DNA of 64,000 nucleotides. Origin: Cohnella xylanilytica. GTDB lineage: Bacteria; Bacillota; Bacilli; Paenibacillales; Paenibacillaceae. The position numbers and the translations under genes were made by a program. The notes beneath the pieces were generated by a model, which was not told where the DNA came from, made no database searches, and saw only the letters and a program-made list of their open reading frames with translations. The DNA lies in assembly GCF_014212175.1 (NCBI RefSeq), contig NZ_JACJVR010000085.1, forward strand, positions 1-64,000, read 5' to 3'. Below, piece by piece: positions 37,537 to 46,950 of this stretch. Each line of letters starts with the position of its first letter. The stretch's first letter is position 1.

Positions 37537-37581
37537 AAAGGCGAACGCTTTTCGAGTTTGAAAATACGAATGTTCGGTTTT
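37537..37581. promoter_or_regulatory. Paired PurR boxes upstream of the purine promoter
   Basis: The minus strand reads AAAACCGAACATT (37569-37581), matching the Bacillus PurBox consensus AWWWCCGAACWWT. An inverted, weaker partner (AAAGGCGAACGCT) lies at 37537-37549 next to the -35 box. The two CGAA cores are separated by 27 bp, exactly as in the pair upstream of the purine permease gene. Confidence 0.82.
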
Positions 37582-37824
37582 TGACACAACCGAAACGATC
37601 GGATTCGGGCTCGCCGGACGCTCGCGCCGGATCTCCCGACGGCAAGGATCCGGCCCCGATTCGACGCCGTTCGACGCCGTTCCCGGGCGCCGCATCCTTA
37701 TCGTCAATCGCTCCCCGTCCGCCGCCCGAACGAGCGACCGGCAGCCGAATCGCGAACAGAAGGCCGTCGCTGTGTCGTCCCCCTGTACCTCTCCATTCGT
37801 TGCGAGCGACCGGGCCTCCAACGC

Positions 37825-37866
37825 GCCAAGCCTCGTCCCGGTATCGTTAAGGGAACGAGGCTTGGC
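37825..37866. terminator. Hairpin downstream of the GH43 gene
   Basis: GCCAAGCCTCGT pairs perfectly with ACGAGGCTTGGC, extended by CCC/GGG with a one-base bulge. It starts 24 bp beyond the GH43 stop. The minus-strand U-run is weak, so it may act as an mRNA 3'-end stabiliser. Confidence 0.7.
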
Positions 37867-37889
37867 TTCCAAATGCATTTTCTTCCTAT

Positions 37890-39425
37890 TTATATCCGCT
37901 CCGACGGAACGTATTGGAAATAATCAAAGCGGGCGGGCGCGGCGCACGCTCTGCCGTTGCCCGTCGCGTAGAGAGCGAAGTAGACGCCGGTGAAGCCGCC
38001 GGCCGTCTCCGTGGCGAGCATGGCGCTCTCGCCGGAGCCGATCGTCCTCTTCTCCCCATCCGAGCCGCGATAGTAGAACGAGTAGCCGACGTCCTTCGCT
38101 TCGACGCCGAGGACGACCTCGGGCTCCTCGAACCCGATCTCGGCTTCCGTCTTCGCCAGACTTCCGATGCGCCGGCGGAAGAGGAGAAGCGGCTTCCCTT
38201 CCCGCCTCGTCTTGGCGATCTCGTAATGGAAGCCTTCGTTCATGAAGACCGTCAGGCCGGCTTCTTCCCCCTCCGCCTCGGGGACGAATCGCATTCGCGT
38301 CTCGACCTCGCAATCGAAGTGCTGCTGCCGGCGGCCGACGAAGGCCGGCGATCCGTAATCGTTCAGGGAGCAGGCCTGCCCGTAGAGCGTGAGCCATCCG
38401 CTCCGCTCCGACAAGGACCACGAGCCGGGGGCCGGATTCCGGTAGAAGTTCCACTCCGGCGCCAGCGACGGGCCGTCGAACGAATCCCGCTCCAGCCGCG
38501 GCTCGGGCTGTCCCGGCGGCAGCGTCCCATCGTCGTTATCGACTTCGATCCGGCCTTCCGTCCCGACGACCGGCCACCCTTCCTCCGTCCACGCAACGGG
38601 CGCCAGCATCGTCTCGCGGCCCAGATGATGGCGTCTCGGGTAGCCGACCGGCCGGATGCCGAGCAGCACCGCCCACCAACGCCCGTCCGGCGCTTGCACC
38701 AGGTCGGCGTGGCCCGTCGCTTGGATAGGCTTGTCGGTGCTTCGGTTGGACAGGATCGGGTTATGCGGATTCGGCTCGAACGGGCCTTGAGGCGCGCGGC
38801 TTCGGGCGATCGTCTCCATATGCCCGTACTCCGTGCCGCCTTCGGCGATCATCAGGTAATACCAGCCGCCGATCTTGTACAGGTGCGGCCCTTCCGGGGA
38901 GCTGCCTCCCGTTCCGGTCCAGACGAGGCGGCGCTCGCTCCGCAGCTTGCCCGTCGCGATATCCAGCTCCGCCTGATAGATGCCCTCCGGCTCCGTCCTA
39001 TACTGGCTCGTGCCGGTCAAGTAGACGGTGCCGTCGTCGTCGAAGAACAAATCCGGGTCGATGCCGCCCCAGCCTTCGATGACGACCGGCTCGGACCATG
39101 GCCCTTCCGGCCGCTCCGCCCATACGTAGAAGTTCTCGCCCGAAGTCACGTTCGTCGTGACGACGTAGAACCGTCCGTTATGATGGCGGAGCGTCGGGGC
39201 GTAGATTCCGAGAGAAGACGGGTAGTCGTTCTTGCGGGCGAGCGGCAGCTGACTCTCTCGGGTCAGAACGTGCCCGAGCTGCCTCCAATGGACCAGGTTC
39301 CGGCTGTGGAAGATCGGGATGCCGGGAAAATACTCGAACGAGCTGGTCGCCAAATAATAATCGTCGCCGACCCGGCACACGCTGGGATCGGGATGGAACC
39401 CGCGGATGACGGGATTGGAGTACAT
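37890..39425 (-). CDS. GH43 beta-xylosidase / arabinofuranosidase (XynB-like)
   Basis: The 511-residue enzyme has the five-bladed GH43 propeller with the three catalytic acids at Asp13 (HPDPS), Asp123 (GGIDPDLFF) and Glu178 (SPEGPHLYK), then a C-terminal beta-sandwich (about 310-511) typical of the XynB-type subfamily that completes the active site. It removes xylose or arabinose from the non-reducing ends of xylo-oligosaccharides. No signal peptide is seen, so it works on imported sugars. It ends an apparent operon of sensor kinase, regulator, two permeases and binding protein, which suggests xylo-oligosaccharide import. Confidence 0.93.
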   Translation of the reverse strand: MYSNPVIRGFHPDPSVCRVGDDYYLATSSFEYFPGIPIFHSRNLVHWRQLGHVLTRESQLPLARKNDYPSSLGIYAPTLRHHNGRFYVVTTNVTSGENFYVWAERPEGPWSEPVVIEGWGGIDPDLFFDDDGTVYLTGTSQYRTEPEGIYQAELDIATGKLRSERRLVWTGTGGSSPEGPHLYKIGGWYYLMIAEGGTEYGHMETIARSRAPQGPFEPNPHNPILSNRSTDKPIQATGHADLVQAPDGRWWAVLLGIRPVGYPRRHHLGRETMLAPVAWTEEGWPVVGTEGRIEVDNDDGTLPPGQPEPRLERDSFDGPSLAPEWNFYRNPAPGSWSLSERSGWLTLYGQACSLNDYGSPAFVGRRQQHFDCEVETRMRFVPEAEGEEAGLTVFMNEGFHYEIAKTRREGKPLLLFRRRIGSLAKTEAEIGFEEPEVVLGVEAKDVGYSFYYRGSDGEKRTIGSGESAMLATETAGGFTGVYFALYATGNGRACAAPARFDYFQYVPSERI

Positions 39426-39469
39426 CCTTCTTCACTTCCTTTCGATAGATGAACATGCGGTTAAACGAC

Positions 39470-39510
39470 GGCGAGCAGGCCCGCCCCCGAGGGGGTCGGA
39501 TCTGCTCGCC
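39470..39510 (-). terminator. Intercistronic hairpin between binding-protein and GH43 genes
   Basis: GGCGAGCAG and CTGCTCGCC form a perfect 9-bp outer stem with an inner CCCCC/GGGGG pair. It lies between the binding-protein stop (39595) and GH43 start (39425). The layout mirrors the stem-loop at 10466-10495 and probably sets unequal expression. Confidence 0.65.
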
Positions 39511-39594
39511 TGCTTCGGGTCGCGGGCCAAGGGTCGGGGAGACCTGTCCCTAACGATCGCCGTTAGAAGATCGGAGGGCGCGATTCTCCCGGCC

Positions 39595-41316
39595 TTAGTT
39601 GCTCCACAGCTCGACGCGTTCCTTGATCAGCTGGGTACGCAGTTCCCCCGCCTTCTTCACGCCAGCCTTATCCAGTTGCTTCATATAATCGTCCCATACC
39701 GCGTCGAACTCTTCCGGCTTGGCCAGGATGGCCTTCGGAATCATTTTCCACGTGATATTCTTGAGCTTCTCGTCCAGAACCGTCAGATCGTTGTCGCTCG
39801 GAACCGAGATGTTCCAGCCCGCGCCCCACGGAAGCTCCTTGAACTCTTCCTCCTTCGGGAACAGATCCTTCCAGATCGTGGCGCCGTAAGCCTTCAGCAC
39901 TTCCTTCTCGACGTCGCTGTAGTCTTCGGCAAGCTGCTCCGGGTATCGAAGCGTGTAATAATTGCCCGTCGGATCCTTAACTCCGTCTCCGTAGTGGGGA
40001 GCCATTATGACATAGCTGCCGATGCCGGTCTCCTTCTGGAAGTTGGCGGCGTCGTTGACGCGGCGGTCGTTCACTTCCTTGATCATCGTGCGCTTGCCGC
40101 TCGCGTCGACGGTGTAGTGCTTATCCTTGATGCCCCAGTTGAGCAGCACTTGGCCTTCGTCGGACGCGAGGTAGTCCAGGAGCTGGATCGTGCGGACCGG
40201 ATCCGGGTTCGTCTTGGAGATCGCGATGCCGTAGCCCGCCATGAAGCCCGTCGGCCAGAATACCGTGCTCTTGTACTTCTCGTCCAACGTCACCGGATAA
40301 TGGCCGTACGTGTAGTCGAACTTGCCTTCCGCCTTCAGCGCCTTCTCGCCGTCGGCATAATCCCACAGCTGGTCGATCAAGCCGAGCACGCGGCCGGAAG
40401 CGACCTTCGCCTTGTATTGGTCGTACTTCTGCACGAAGCTCTCCGGATCGAGCAGCCCTTCCGCGTTCATATGGTTCAGCCAGCGGAAGTATTCCTTCTC
40501 TTCCGGACGAAGGTAGTGATAGATCGTCTCGAGGGTGTCCGGGTTGGTGTAGTACTCGCCGTCGTCCGCGATGCCGGTGGTGGCGGTCGCGGGATTGGTG
40601 ACCGAGATATACATGTGCCAGTCGTCCGCGTTCAGCGTCAAGCCGATGTTCTTGTTGCCCTTGTCGTCGGTCGGATGCTTGGCGAGATACTGCTTGATGG
40701 CGTTCTCGAAGTCCTTCACCGTGCGGATCTGCGGGTAGCCGAGCTCCTTGACGACGCGATGCTGCAGCTCGAAGCCGCCGCCCGCCTCGAAGTTGACATG
40801 GCCGACGCCGTTGTAGGACGGAAGAACGTAGATCGCGTTGTCGTCATTGCTGTAGCGGAGGCGATTCAGCTGATCGCCGTAAACCTTCTTGATGTTCGGG
40901 CCGTACTTATCGATCAGCTCGGTCAAGTCGATGACGGCGCCGGCGTCGACGAACTTGTTGATGCTGCCCTTGGCGCTGATGATGTCCGGGTATTTGCCGC
41001 TGGTGGCGATAAGCGCGGACTTCTGCGCCGGGTCGCCGACGGCGAATTCGGCGTTCAAGGTGACGCCCGTCTTCTCCGTGATCACCTTGCCGATGTCGTC
41101 CTGCATGTTCGCCCAGTTCGGGCTCGGGTCTTCGCTGTAGAAGCTGAACGTAATCGGTTTCAATTCACCGCCGGCCGAAGCCGAACCGGAAGCTTCCGCC
41201 CCTGAAGCCGGGCTGGCGGAACCGCCGTTGTCGCCGTTGTTGCCGCATCCGGCGAGCAGCCCGCTCAGAAGCGCAGCGGACATGAGCAGAATCGGCCATT
41301 TTCTCTGTACTGCCAT
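39595..41316 (-). CDS. Extracellular solute-binding lipoprotein (LplA/YtcQ-like)
   Basis: The 573-residue protein has a signal peptide with lipobox LLAGC (Cys24), an Asn/Gly/Ser/Ala linker to about residue 50, and a large-type family 1 binding domain typical of Paenibacillus oligosaccharide systems (KPITFSFYSEDPSPNW, GVTLNAEFAVGDPAQKSALIA). It delivers its sugar, probably a xylo-oligosaccharide given the GH43 neighbour, to the LplB/LplC-type permeases encoded upstream. AGGAGGG precedes the ATG. A tandem 11-bp array lies between it and the permease gene. Confidence 0.92.
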   Translation of the reverse strand: MAVQRKWPILLMSAALLSGLLAGCGNNGDNGGSASPASGAEASGSASAGGELKPITFSFYSEDPSPNWANMQDDIGKVITEKTGVTLNAEFAVGDPAQKSALIATSGKYPDIISAKGSINKFVDAGAVIDLTELIDKYGPNIKKVYGDQLNRLRYSNDDNAIYVLPSYNGVGHVNFEAGGGFELQHRVVKELGYPQIRTVKDFENAIKQYLAKHPTDDKGNKNIGLTLNADDWHMYISVTNPATATTGIADDGEYYTNPDTLETIYHYLRPEEKEYFRWLNHMNAEGLLDPESFVQKYDQYKAKVASGRVLGLIDQLWDYADGEKALKAEGKFDYTYGHYPVTLDEKYKSTVFWPTGFMAGYGIAISKTNPDPVRTIQLLDYLASDEGQVLLNWGIKDKHYTVDASGKRTMIKEVNDRRVNDAANFQKETGIGSYVIMAPHYGDGVKDPTGNYYTLRYPEQLAEDYSDVEKEVLKAYGATIWKDLFPKEEEFKELPWGAGWNISVPSDNDLTVLDEKLKNITWKMIPKAILAKPEEFDAVWDDYMKQLDKAGVKKAGELRTQLIKERVELWSN

Positions 41317-41415
41317 TCAAGAGCCCTCCTAGTAATGTTCGTGATCTATTGTATAACAGGCAAGCCTGTGCATACCGGCGGAAATGCAAGGCTGGGGGAA
41401 GGGAATGTTCTCCAG

Positions 41416-41470
41416 AAGAGTCCTCCAAGAGTCCTCCAAGAGTTCTCCAAGAGTTCTCCAAGAGTTCTCC
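41416..41470. repeat. Five tandem 11-bp repeats (AAGAGTYCTCC)
   Basis: Five head-to-tail copies begin at 41416, 41427, 41438, 41449 and 41460 in the permease to binding-protein spacer. In minus-strand RNA they read GGAGRACUCUU, so each copy carries a Shine-Dalgarno-like GGAG. The period is not a multiple of three and no frame is open. Confidence 0.9.
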
Positions 41471-41500
41471 CAGGGTCGCCCCCTTCCCGGCCCGCCCGCT

Positions 41501-42409
41501 TCAGCCCTTGACGGCGCCGAGCGTCATGCCCTGAACGAAGTAGCGCTGCAGGAACGGGTAGACGACGAGAATCGGCACGGTGACGACGATGGTGATGGCC
41601 ATCTTGACCGATTCCGGCGAGACGCTCGACAGCACCTGCGTCATGTTCGCGCTGCGGTAGTCGCCGTTGTTCCCGGACGTCGTGCTCTGCAGCACCTTCG
41701 TGAGCTCGTACTGCAGCGTCGTCAGATGCGGGCTCGTCGCGTTGTACAGGTACGTATCGAACCAGGAGTTCCACTGCCCGACGGCAAGGAACAGCGCGAT
41801 CGTGGCGAGCGCCGGCGTCGTCATCGGCAGGATGACGCGCCAGTAGATCGTGAAGTCGTTCGCCCCGTCGATCTTGGCGGATTCCTGAAGCGCGTACGGA
41901 ATGCCGTCGATGAACGAGCGGATGACGAAGACGTTGAAGGCGCTGACGAGCCCCGGAAGAATGTATACCGCGAACGTTCCCATCAGGTGAAGATCCTTGA
42001 TGAGCAGGTAGACGGGGATGAGTCCGGCGGACACGTACATCGTGATCGCCAGGAACACCGAGACGAACTTCCGTCCCTGGAAGTCGGGGCGGGCCAGCGT
42101 GAAGGCCAGCATCGAAGCGCTGACGAGGCCGAGAGCCGTGCCGACGATCGTGCGCAGCGCCGAGATCTTGAACCCGGTGACGAGCCCGCTGAACGAGAAA
42201 ATCACTTTGTAGTTCTCCCAGGTGAAGTCCCGGGGGAAGATGGAGATGCCTCCCCGCACGCTGTCGGTCGAGTCGTTGAAGGACAGCGCCAGGACGTTCA
42301 GGAACGGGTAGATGGTGACGGCCGTGACGACGATCAGGATAACCGCGATGACGGCGTCGAGAGCTTTGTCGGTCCAAGGTGCGCCTTTGCGCATGGCTCG
42401 CGTGGACAA
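41501..42409 (-). CDS. Carbohydrate ABC transporter permease (LplC/YtcP-like)
   Basis: The 302-residue subunit has six predicted helices and the EAA loop (ESAKIDGANDFTIYWRVILP, near residues 180-200), and ends with the family's FVQGMTLGAVKG. It pairs with the 42423-43391 permease. GGAGG 8 nt upstream supports a TTG start at 42409; the ATG five codons later is too far from it. It lies 13 bp after the other permease gene. Relatives carry oligo-galacturonides, xylo- or rhamnose-type sugars; the local GH43 favours xylo-oligosaccharides. Confidence 0.92.
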   Translation of the reverse strand: MSTRAMRKGAPWTDKALDAVIAVILIVVTAVTIYPFLNVLALSFNDSTDSVRGGISIFPRDFTWENYKVIFSFSGLVTGFKISALRTIVGTALGLVSASMLAFTLARPDFQGRKFVSVFLAITMYVSAGLIPVYLLIKDLHLMGTFAVYILPGLVSAFNVFVIRSFIDGIPYALQESAKIDGANDFTIYWRVILPMTTPALATIALFLAVGQWNSWFDTYLYNATSPHLTTLQYELTKVLQSTTSGNNGDYRSANMTQVLSSVSPESVKMAITIVVTVPILVVYPFLQRYFVQGMTLGAVKG

Positions 42410-42422
42410 TGAGGGCGCCTCC

Positions 42423-43391
42423 TTACATGATGCTTTCTTTGGTGATCCGCTTGAACAGTCCGTTCGCGGCGAACAGCAGGATCAAGCTGACGACCGAGTT
42501 GAAAATGTTGACCGCGACGCCGAACGAATAGCGGCTCATCTGGAGCCCGTACTGGAGCGAGTACAGATCGAGCACCTGCGAATAGTCGCGAACCAGGTTG
42601 TTGCCGAGCAGGAACTGCTTCTCGAAGCCGATGCTGATCAGGTGGCCGATCGACAGGATGAGCAGCACGATGATCGTCGAGCGGATGCCCGGCAGCGTAA
42701 TATGCCAGATCTGCCGCAGGCGGCTCGCGCCGTCCACCTTGGCCGCCTCGTACTGCTCGGAGCTGATCCCCGACATGGCCGCCAGATAGATGATGGCGTT
42801 CCAGCCGGTCTCCTTCCAGACGTCCGAGACGGTGACGATGCCCCAGAACAGATGGCCTTGGGCCATGAACTGAATCGGCTTGTCGATGAGGCCGAGCCCC
42901 ATCAGAATGTCGTTGACGGCGCCATGGTCGCTGGAGAGCATTCTCGTGACGATGCTGGCGGCGACGGCCCACGAGACGAAGTGAGGCAGATATGACACCG
43001 TTTGCACGAACCGCTTGACAAACATCTGCCTGACTTCGTTCAATAGCAACGCGAACAGGATCGGAACCGTAAAGGCGGCGACCAGTCCCATCAAGCTCAT
43101 CGCCAGCGTGTTGCGCAGAACCTGATAGAACATATCGTCCTGGAATAACGTCTTGAATTGGTCGAAGCCGACCCACTTCTGCTCGAAGACGGACTTGCCC
43201 GGCTTGAACTTCTGAAAGGCCATCAGCCAGCCCCATAGCGGGTAATAGCTGAACACGAACACCCAGACGACGAACGGAAGCGACATCAAGTACAAGTACC
43301 GGTTGCGCAGGGCCTTCGCCCAGAATCGCGAGCCGGACCTCGTCGCCGTCCTTCTCTTCGCGGGGATCGCTGTCCCTGACATCGCTTTCAT
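42423..43391 (-). CDS. Carbohydrate ABC transporter permease (LplB/YteP-like)
   Basis: The 322-residue membrane subunit has a basic N-terminus, six predicted helices and an EAA loop (YEAAKVDGASRLRQIWHITLPGI). The opening YLYLMSLPFVVWVFVFSYYPLWGW is typical of the LplB/YteP group. GGGAGGGG precedes the ATG. It is the first gene after the YesN-like regulator, with a probable activator-dependent promoter in the 278-bp gap. Confidence 0.92.
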   Translation of the reverse strand: MKAMSGTAIPAKRRTATRSGSRFWAKALRNRYLYLMSLPFVVWVFVFSYYPLWGWLMAFQKFKPGKSVFEQKWVGFDQFKTLFQDDMFYQVLRNTLAMSLMGLVAAFTVPILFALLLNEVRQMFVKRFVQTVSYLPHFVSWAVAASIVTRMLSSDHGAVNDILMGLGLIDKPIQFMAQGHLFWGIVTVSDVWKETGWNAIIYLAAMSGISSEQYEAAKVDGASRLRQIWHITLPGIRSTIIVLLILSIGHLISIGFEKQFLLGNNLVRDYSQVLDLYSLQYGLQMSRYSFGVAVNIFNSVVSLILLFAANGLFKRITKESIM

Positions 43392-43669
43392 ACTACCCCT
43401 CCCAATTGATTACGTTTCCATGATAAAGGATGGGGGGAACGGCCGATACCGGAAGGATCGGGTGCAAAATCATATAAAAATCCGTGAAAGCGGCACCAAA
43501 TCGTACTATAGAAAAAGGAGGACCTTGCGGTTCTTCCGGTCCCCCCGGGCCTCTCCGGATCCCCCTCCGGCAGAAGGTCGCGCTGCGTATCGGGCCGCCA
43601 TAGACCAAAAACGCCCGCAGCCGGGCGATCTCCGAGGGATCGCCGTTACGGCCGCGGGCGCGCAACGCG
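43392..43669 (-). promoter_or_regulatory. Intergenic region with terminator and probable activated promoter
   Basis: Beyond the regulator's terminator, the minus strand carries a TATAGT (near 43506-43511) without a good -35 box 17 nt upstream, as expected for a promoter that needs the AraC-type regulator encoded just before. No gene is seen in this gap. Confidence 0.5.
43606..43660 (-). terminator. Intrinsic terminator of the yesM/yesN-like pair
   Basis: Outer arms CGCCCGC (43612-43618) and GCGGGCG (43654-43660) enclose an inner stem GGCGATC/GATCGCC; minus-strand RNA continues UUUUU. It lies 10 bp beyond the regulator stop. Confidence 0.85.
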
Positions 43670-45205
43670 TTAATGCTTCCGGTAGGCGGACGGCGAGACG
43701 CCCACGTACTTGCGGAACTTGCCGTGGAAGTAGTCGACGTTGGAATAGCCGACCCTCTCCGCCACCTGGTACACCTTCATCCCTTCGCCGAGCAGCTCCT
43801 TCGCTTTCTCGATCCGGACCTTGTCCAGATACGTGTTGAAGGACTCGCCGGTCGCGTTCTTGAACAGCTTGCCCAGATACGAGCTGTTGTAGCTCAGCGC
43901 CTCCGCCAGCGACTCCAGCTTCAGATTCTCCCGATAGTTCCGGCGAATCAGCTCGATCATCCGCTGCACCTGCTGGTCGCCTCCATAGCTCCGAAGCTCC
44001 TCGGCCGCTTCCCGGACGAGCCCGAGAAGCCGATTCAGCATGCCCGAATACCGGTATTCCGCATAGATGTCCAGCGCCTCCGTCGCGAGCGACTGGCAGC
44101 TCGCCTTGTGCTCCGGACGGGTCTGCGCCAGCTTGCCCAGCGCCGTCGTCAGCAGTTGAGCGAAGCCGGCCTTGATCGCCGGCTCGGCCATGTCCGCTTC
44201 CAGCATCGCCGCCCCTACCGAATCGATCAGGGCGGACGCCGCCTCCGCGTTCCCGGCGTCCAGCGCCAGCAGCAGGCGCTCGCCGGCGGCTTCCAGGTCG
44301 GGCGCCTCCGCCGGCTCCGCCGCTTCCTTCCGGCGCTCCTCCGGTCCGTGGATCCGGCCGCCTTCGAGAACGAACCGGCGGCTCATCAGCTCCCGCGCTT
44401 CCCGGAACGGACGCCCCAGCTCCCGGACGCTCGTCGCGGTCCCGCCGCTCACGACGATAAAGTCGAGGCCGGACGCGGCGCAGGCCGCCTCGATCTCCCG
44501 GTAGGCCGCGCTATGCGCCCTCGCCTGGCCGGCCTCCTCGGTCAGCACGAGCGCCAGGTACGGATCGGCGGAGACCAGGAAGCCTCGCCCCGTCCGCTCG
44601 AAGGCGGCCTCAAGCTCCCTTCTCACTCTCGCGCTGCTCTCCGCATCGATCTCTTCCCGGCTCAGCGGCTTCACGAGCAGCAATTCGAACGAGCCGCCTC
44701 CCTGGTCCGCCGCCCGAATCGCCGCCTCCGGCACCTGACCGTCCTCTCCCGACAGAATCGCGGCCGCGATCCGCTCCCGGGTCCAACCCGCGGCTTCCGG
44801 CTTCGCGTTCCCGGTCCGGCGGTCGTCGTCGAGCGCTTCCTTGAGGCGGTGCAGAGCCGCCGACAGCTCGTCCTCGTCGACCGGCTTCAGCAGGTACCCT
44901 TCCGCCCGCAGCGTCATGGCTTGCCGGGCGTATTCGAAGTCCGCATGCCCGCTCAGGATCAGAATGCGGGGCGGAGCGCCGGGGCGCCTCTCCTGCAGCG
45001 CCCGGATAAACTGCAGACCGTCCATGCCGGGCATTCGGACGTCGACGATGATCAGGTCCGGTCCGATCTCCGGCGCCTTCTCCAGAGCGTCCAAGCCGTC
45101 GGCCGCGGTGCCCGCTACCCGGAAGCCGTGGGCTTCCCAATCGACGATCGTCTTGAGTCCTTCCCGGATCAGAGGCTCGTCGTCCACGATCATCACTTTG
45201 TACAT
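43670..45205 (-). CDS. YesN-like response regulator (receiver + AraC-type DNA-binding domain)
   Basis: The 511-residue protein has an N-terminal receiver with phospho-acceptor Asp55 (LIIVDVRMPGMDG), a middle helical region of about 270 residues, and a C-terminal AraC helix-turn-helix pair (LESLAEALSYNSSYLGKLFK, then VYQVAERVGYSNVDYFHGKFRKYVGVSPS). It is partnered with the overlapping sensor kinase (13-nt overlap), and should activate the downstream permease/binding-protein/GH43 genes when the external sugar is sensed. Confidence 0.94.
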   Translation of the reverse strand: MYKVMIVDDEPLIREGLKTIVDWEAHGFRVAGTAADGLDALEKAPEIGPDLIIVDVRMPGMDGLQFIRALQERRPGAPPRILILSGHADFEYARQAMTLRAEGYLLKPVDEDELSAALHRLKEALDDDRRTGNAKPEAAGWTRERIAAAILSGEDGQVPEAAIRAADQGGGSFELLLVKPLSREEIDAESSARVRRELEAAFERTGRGFLVSADPYLALVLTEEAGQARAHSAAYREIEAACAASGLDFIVVSGGTATSVRELGRPFREARELMSRRFVLEGGRIHGPEERRKEAAEPAEAPDLEAAGERLLLALDAGNAEAASALIDSVGAAMLEADMAEPAIKAGFAQLLTTALGKLAQTRPEHKASCQSLATEALDIYAEYRYSGMLNRLLGLVREAAEELRSYGGDQQVQRMIELIRRNYRENLKLESLAEALSYNSSYLGKLFKNATGESFNTYLDKVRIEKAKELLGEGMKVYQVAERVGYSNVDYFHGKFRKYVGVSPSAYRKH

Positions 45206-46950
45206 GCGTTCGATCCCTCCACCGGAATCCGGAATTCGATCCGGGTCCCCTTATGCTCCTCGCTCTCGATCCGCAGTCCCGCCCCTTCGCCGTACGTCAA
45301 CGTCAGCCGCATCTGGACGTTATGCAGACCGATCCGGTTCGCCTCCTGATCCCTCATCGTCCGGCGGACGTACGCCAGCCTCTCGCCGGACATTCCGGCC
45401 CCGTCGTCCTCGACGCGAACGACGAGCGCTCCTTCCGCGACTCGCGCCGACACCGCGACCGTCCCGCCGCCGGGACTTCGCTCCAGGCCGTGGACGACCG
45501 CGTTCTCCACGAGAGGCTGGATCAGCAGGGGCGGCAGGACGATCCTTCCGGCTTCCGGCTCGATATCGATCTCGTAGTTCAACCGGTCCTCATGGCGGAA
45601 CTTCTGAATCTCCAGGTACGCCCGAACCATCTCGAGCTCTTCGTTCACCGCGATCGCCTCGCCGGTGATCTCCAGGCTTCGCCGCAGCAGCCTGCCCAGC
45701 ATTTTGACCGTCTTCGAGATCCCCTGTTCGCCGCTGATGTGGGCCTTCATCCGAATCGATTCCAGGGCGTTGTATAGAAAATGCGGGTTGATCTGGCTCG
45801 CCAGCATCTTCAGCTTGATCTCGTTCTGCTTCCGCTCGAGTTCGCCGGCATGCCGATGAGAGAGCTCGACCTCGTTCATCAGCTCCTTGACGTTGTTCAC
45901 CATATGGTTGAACTGGCGGGTGATCTGGCCGATCTCGTCCTTCCCTTCGTCTCGGAATTCGACGTTGAAGTTGCCCGTCGACACCTTGCTGATCTGGCGG
46001 CTGAACTTAAGCAACCGGTTGGTCATCACGGTGCAGATCGAATAGATCAGCACGATGGACAGCGCCGCGAACACGGCGATGATCCGAATGCCCGCCCGGT
46101 CGATCCGGTTCGCCTCCCGGACGATACTGTCGATCGGGTAGATCGTGATCACGTTCAGGCTCATGTAGCTTTTGTCCGGCTGGAGCTTGTCGATTCGCAC
46201 CTTGGAATCCCGCCCGTCGACGGCCATCTGGTAGACGCCGGGCGGCTTCCCTTCGATAGCCGAACCGAGCCCGGTGTCTCTCAGCAGCTTGCCGAGCGTT
46301 CCCGGCCGGTTGGAAGCGACGACATAGCCCTGCTCGTCCGTCAGCAGCGTCTCGAAATGCTCCTGCCGAATGACCGAATTCAAATATTCGGTGTTCACGT
46401 CGATCGAGAGCACGCCGAACGACTTGTTCTCCTGGAAGTAGACGCTTCTCACGAGACTAAGCAGGTTCCCCGCCGTCCGCGTCTCGCTCGGGTAGTAATA
46501 CCAGCCGACGAGCCCGCTGTGCTCGATCGCCGCCCGGTACCAGAAGCTCTTCGTCGTCTTCGCGTCGATGGGGAGGAACTCCCAGTTGTTCAGCAGCGTG
46601 TCGTTCTGCACGAACAGCTTGATGCCGGCGATCTCCGGATTGAATTCGAGATACGTCCGGAACGTGTCGTAATTGCGGTAAGCATCGACCACGTCGCTGC
46701 TGCTGCGATACCTTGTCGTGGCGACCTCTTCCATCTGCGAATCCAGCATCAGCCGGCTGGACAAGCCGATGGCGACGTCGAGCGTCTCGGCCGTCCGGTT
46801 CTTGATCCGCTCCACCGACGCCTCCGATTGCTCGATCGCCTTGTCGAGCGCCGACTGCCGGTACTCGCGGACGATGAAGAATCCGACCGCGATGAACGGA
46901 AAGATAAAAAATAGAATATAGGCCAGCACCATTTTGTTGCGGAACCTCAT
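45193..46950 (-). CDS. YesM-like sensor histidine kinase
   Basis: The 585-residue membrane kinase has TM1 near residues 8-28, an extracellular sensor of about 260 residues, TM2 near 290-312, a HAMP domain, the His-kinase box SQINPHFLYNALESIRMK with phospho-acceptor His390, and an ATPase domain with PLVENAVVHGLE and DDGAGM. The listed ATG at 46950 has no ribosome binding site at proper distance. A CTG at 46980, with GGGAGGGG just before it, would add 10 residues that look like the usual start of this family (RGIIRRFND), so the true start may be upstream. It overlaps the regulator gene by 13 nt. Confidence 0.92.
   Translation of the reverse strand: MRFRNKMVLAYILFFIFPFIAVGFFIVREYRQSALDKAIEQSEASVERIKNRTAETLDVAIGLSSRLMLDSQMEEVATTRYRSSSDVVDAYRNYDTFRTYLEFNPEIAGIKLFVQNDTLLNNWEFLPIDAKTTKSFWYRAAIEHSGLVGWYYYPSETRTAGNLLSLVRSVYFQENKSFGVLSIDVNTEYLNSVIRQEHFETLLTDEQGYVVASNRPGTLGKLLRDTGLGSAIEGKPPGVYQMAVDGRDSKVRIDKLQPDKSYMSLNVITIYPIDSIVREANRIDRAGIRIIAVFAALSIVLIYSICTVMTNRLLKFSRQISKVSTGNFNVEFRDEGKDEIGQITRQFNHMVNNVKELMNEVELSHRHAGELERKQNEIKLKMLASQINPHFLYNALESIRMKAHISGEQGISKTVKMLGRLLRRSLEITGEAIAVNEELEMVRAYLEIQKFRHEDRLNYEIDIEPEAGRIVLPPLLIQPLVENAVVHGLERSPGGGTVAVSARVAEGALVVRVEDDGAGMSGERLAYVRRTMRDQEANRIGLHNVQMRLTLTYGEGAGLRIESEEHKGTRIEFRIPVEGSNACTK

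Noticed and set aside
37527-37850. 107-codon plus-strand frame over the PurR boxes and promoter
   Set aside because: No ribosome binding site, low-complexity Arg/Pro/Ser composition, and it covers well-defined regulatory DNA.
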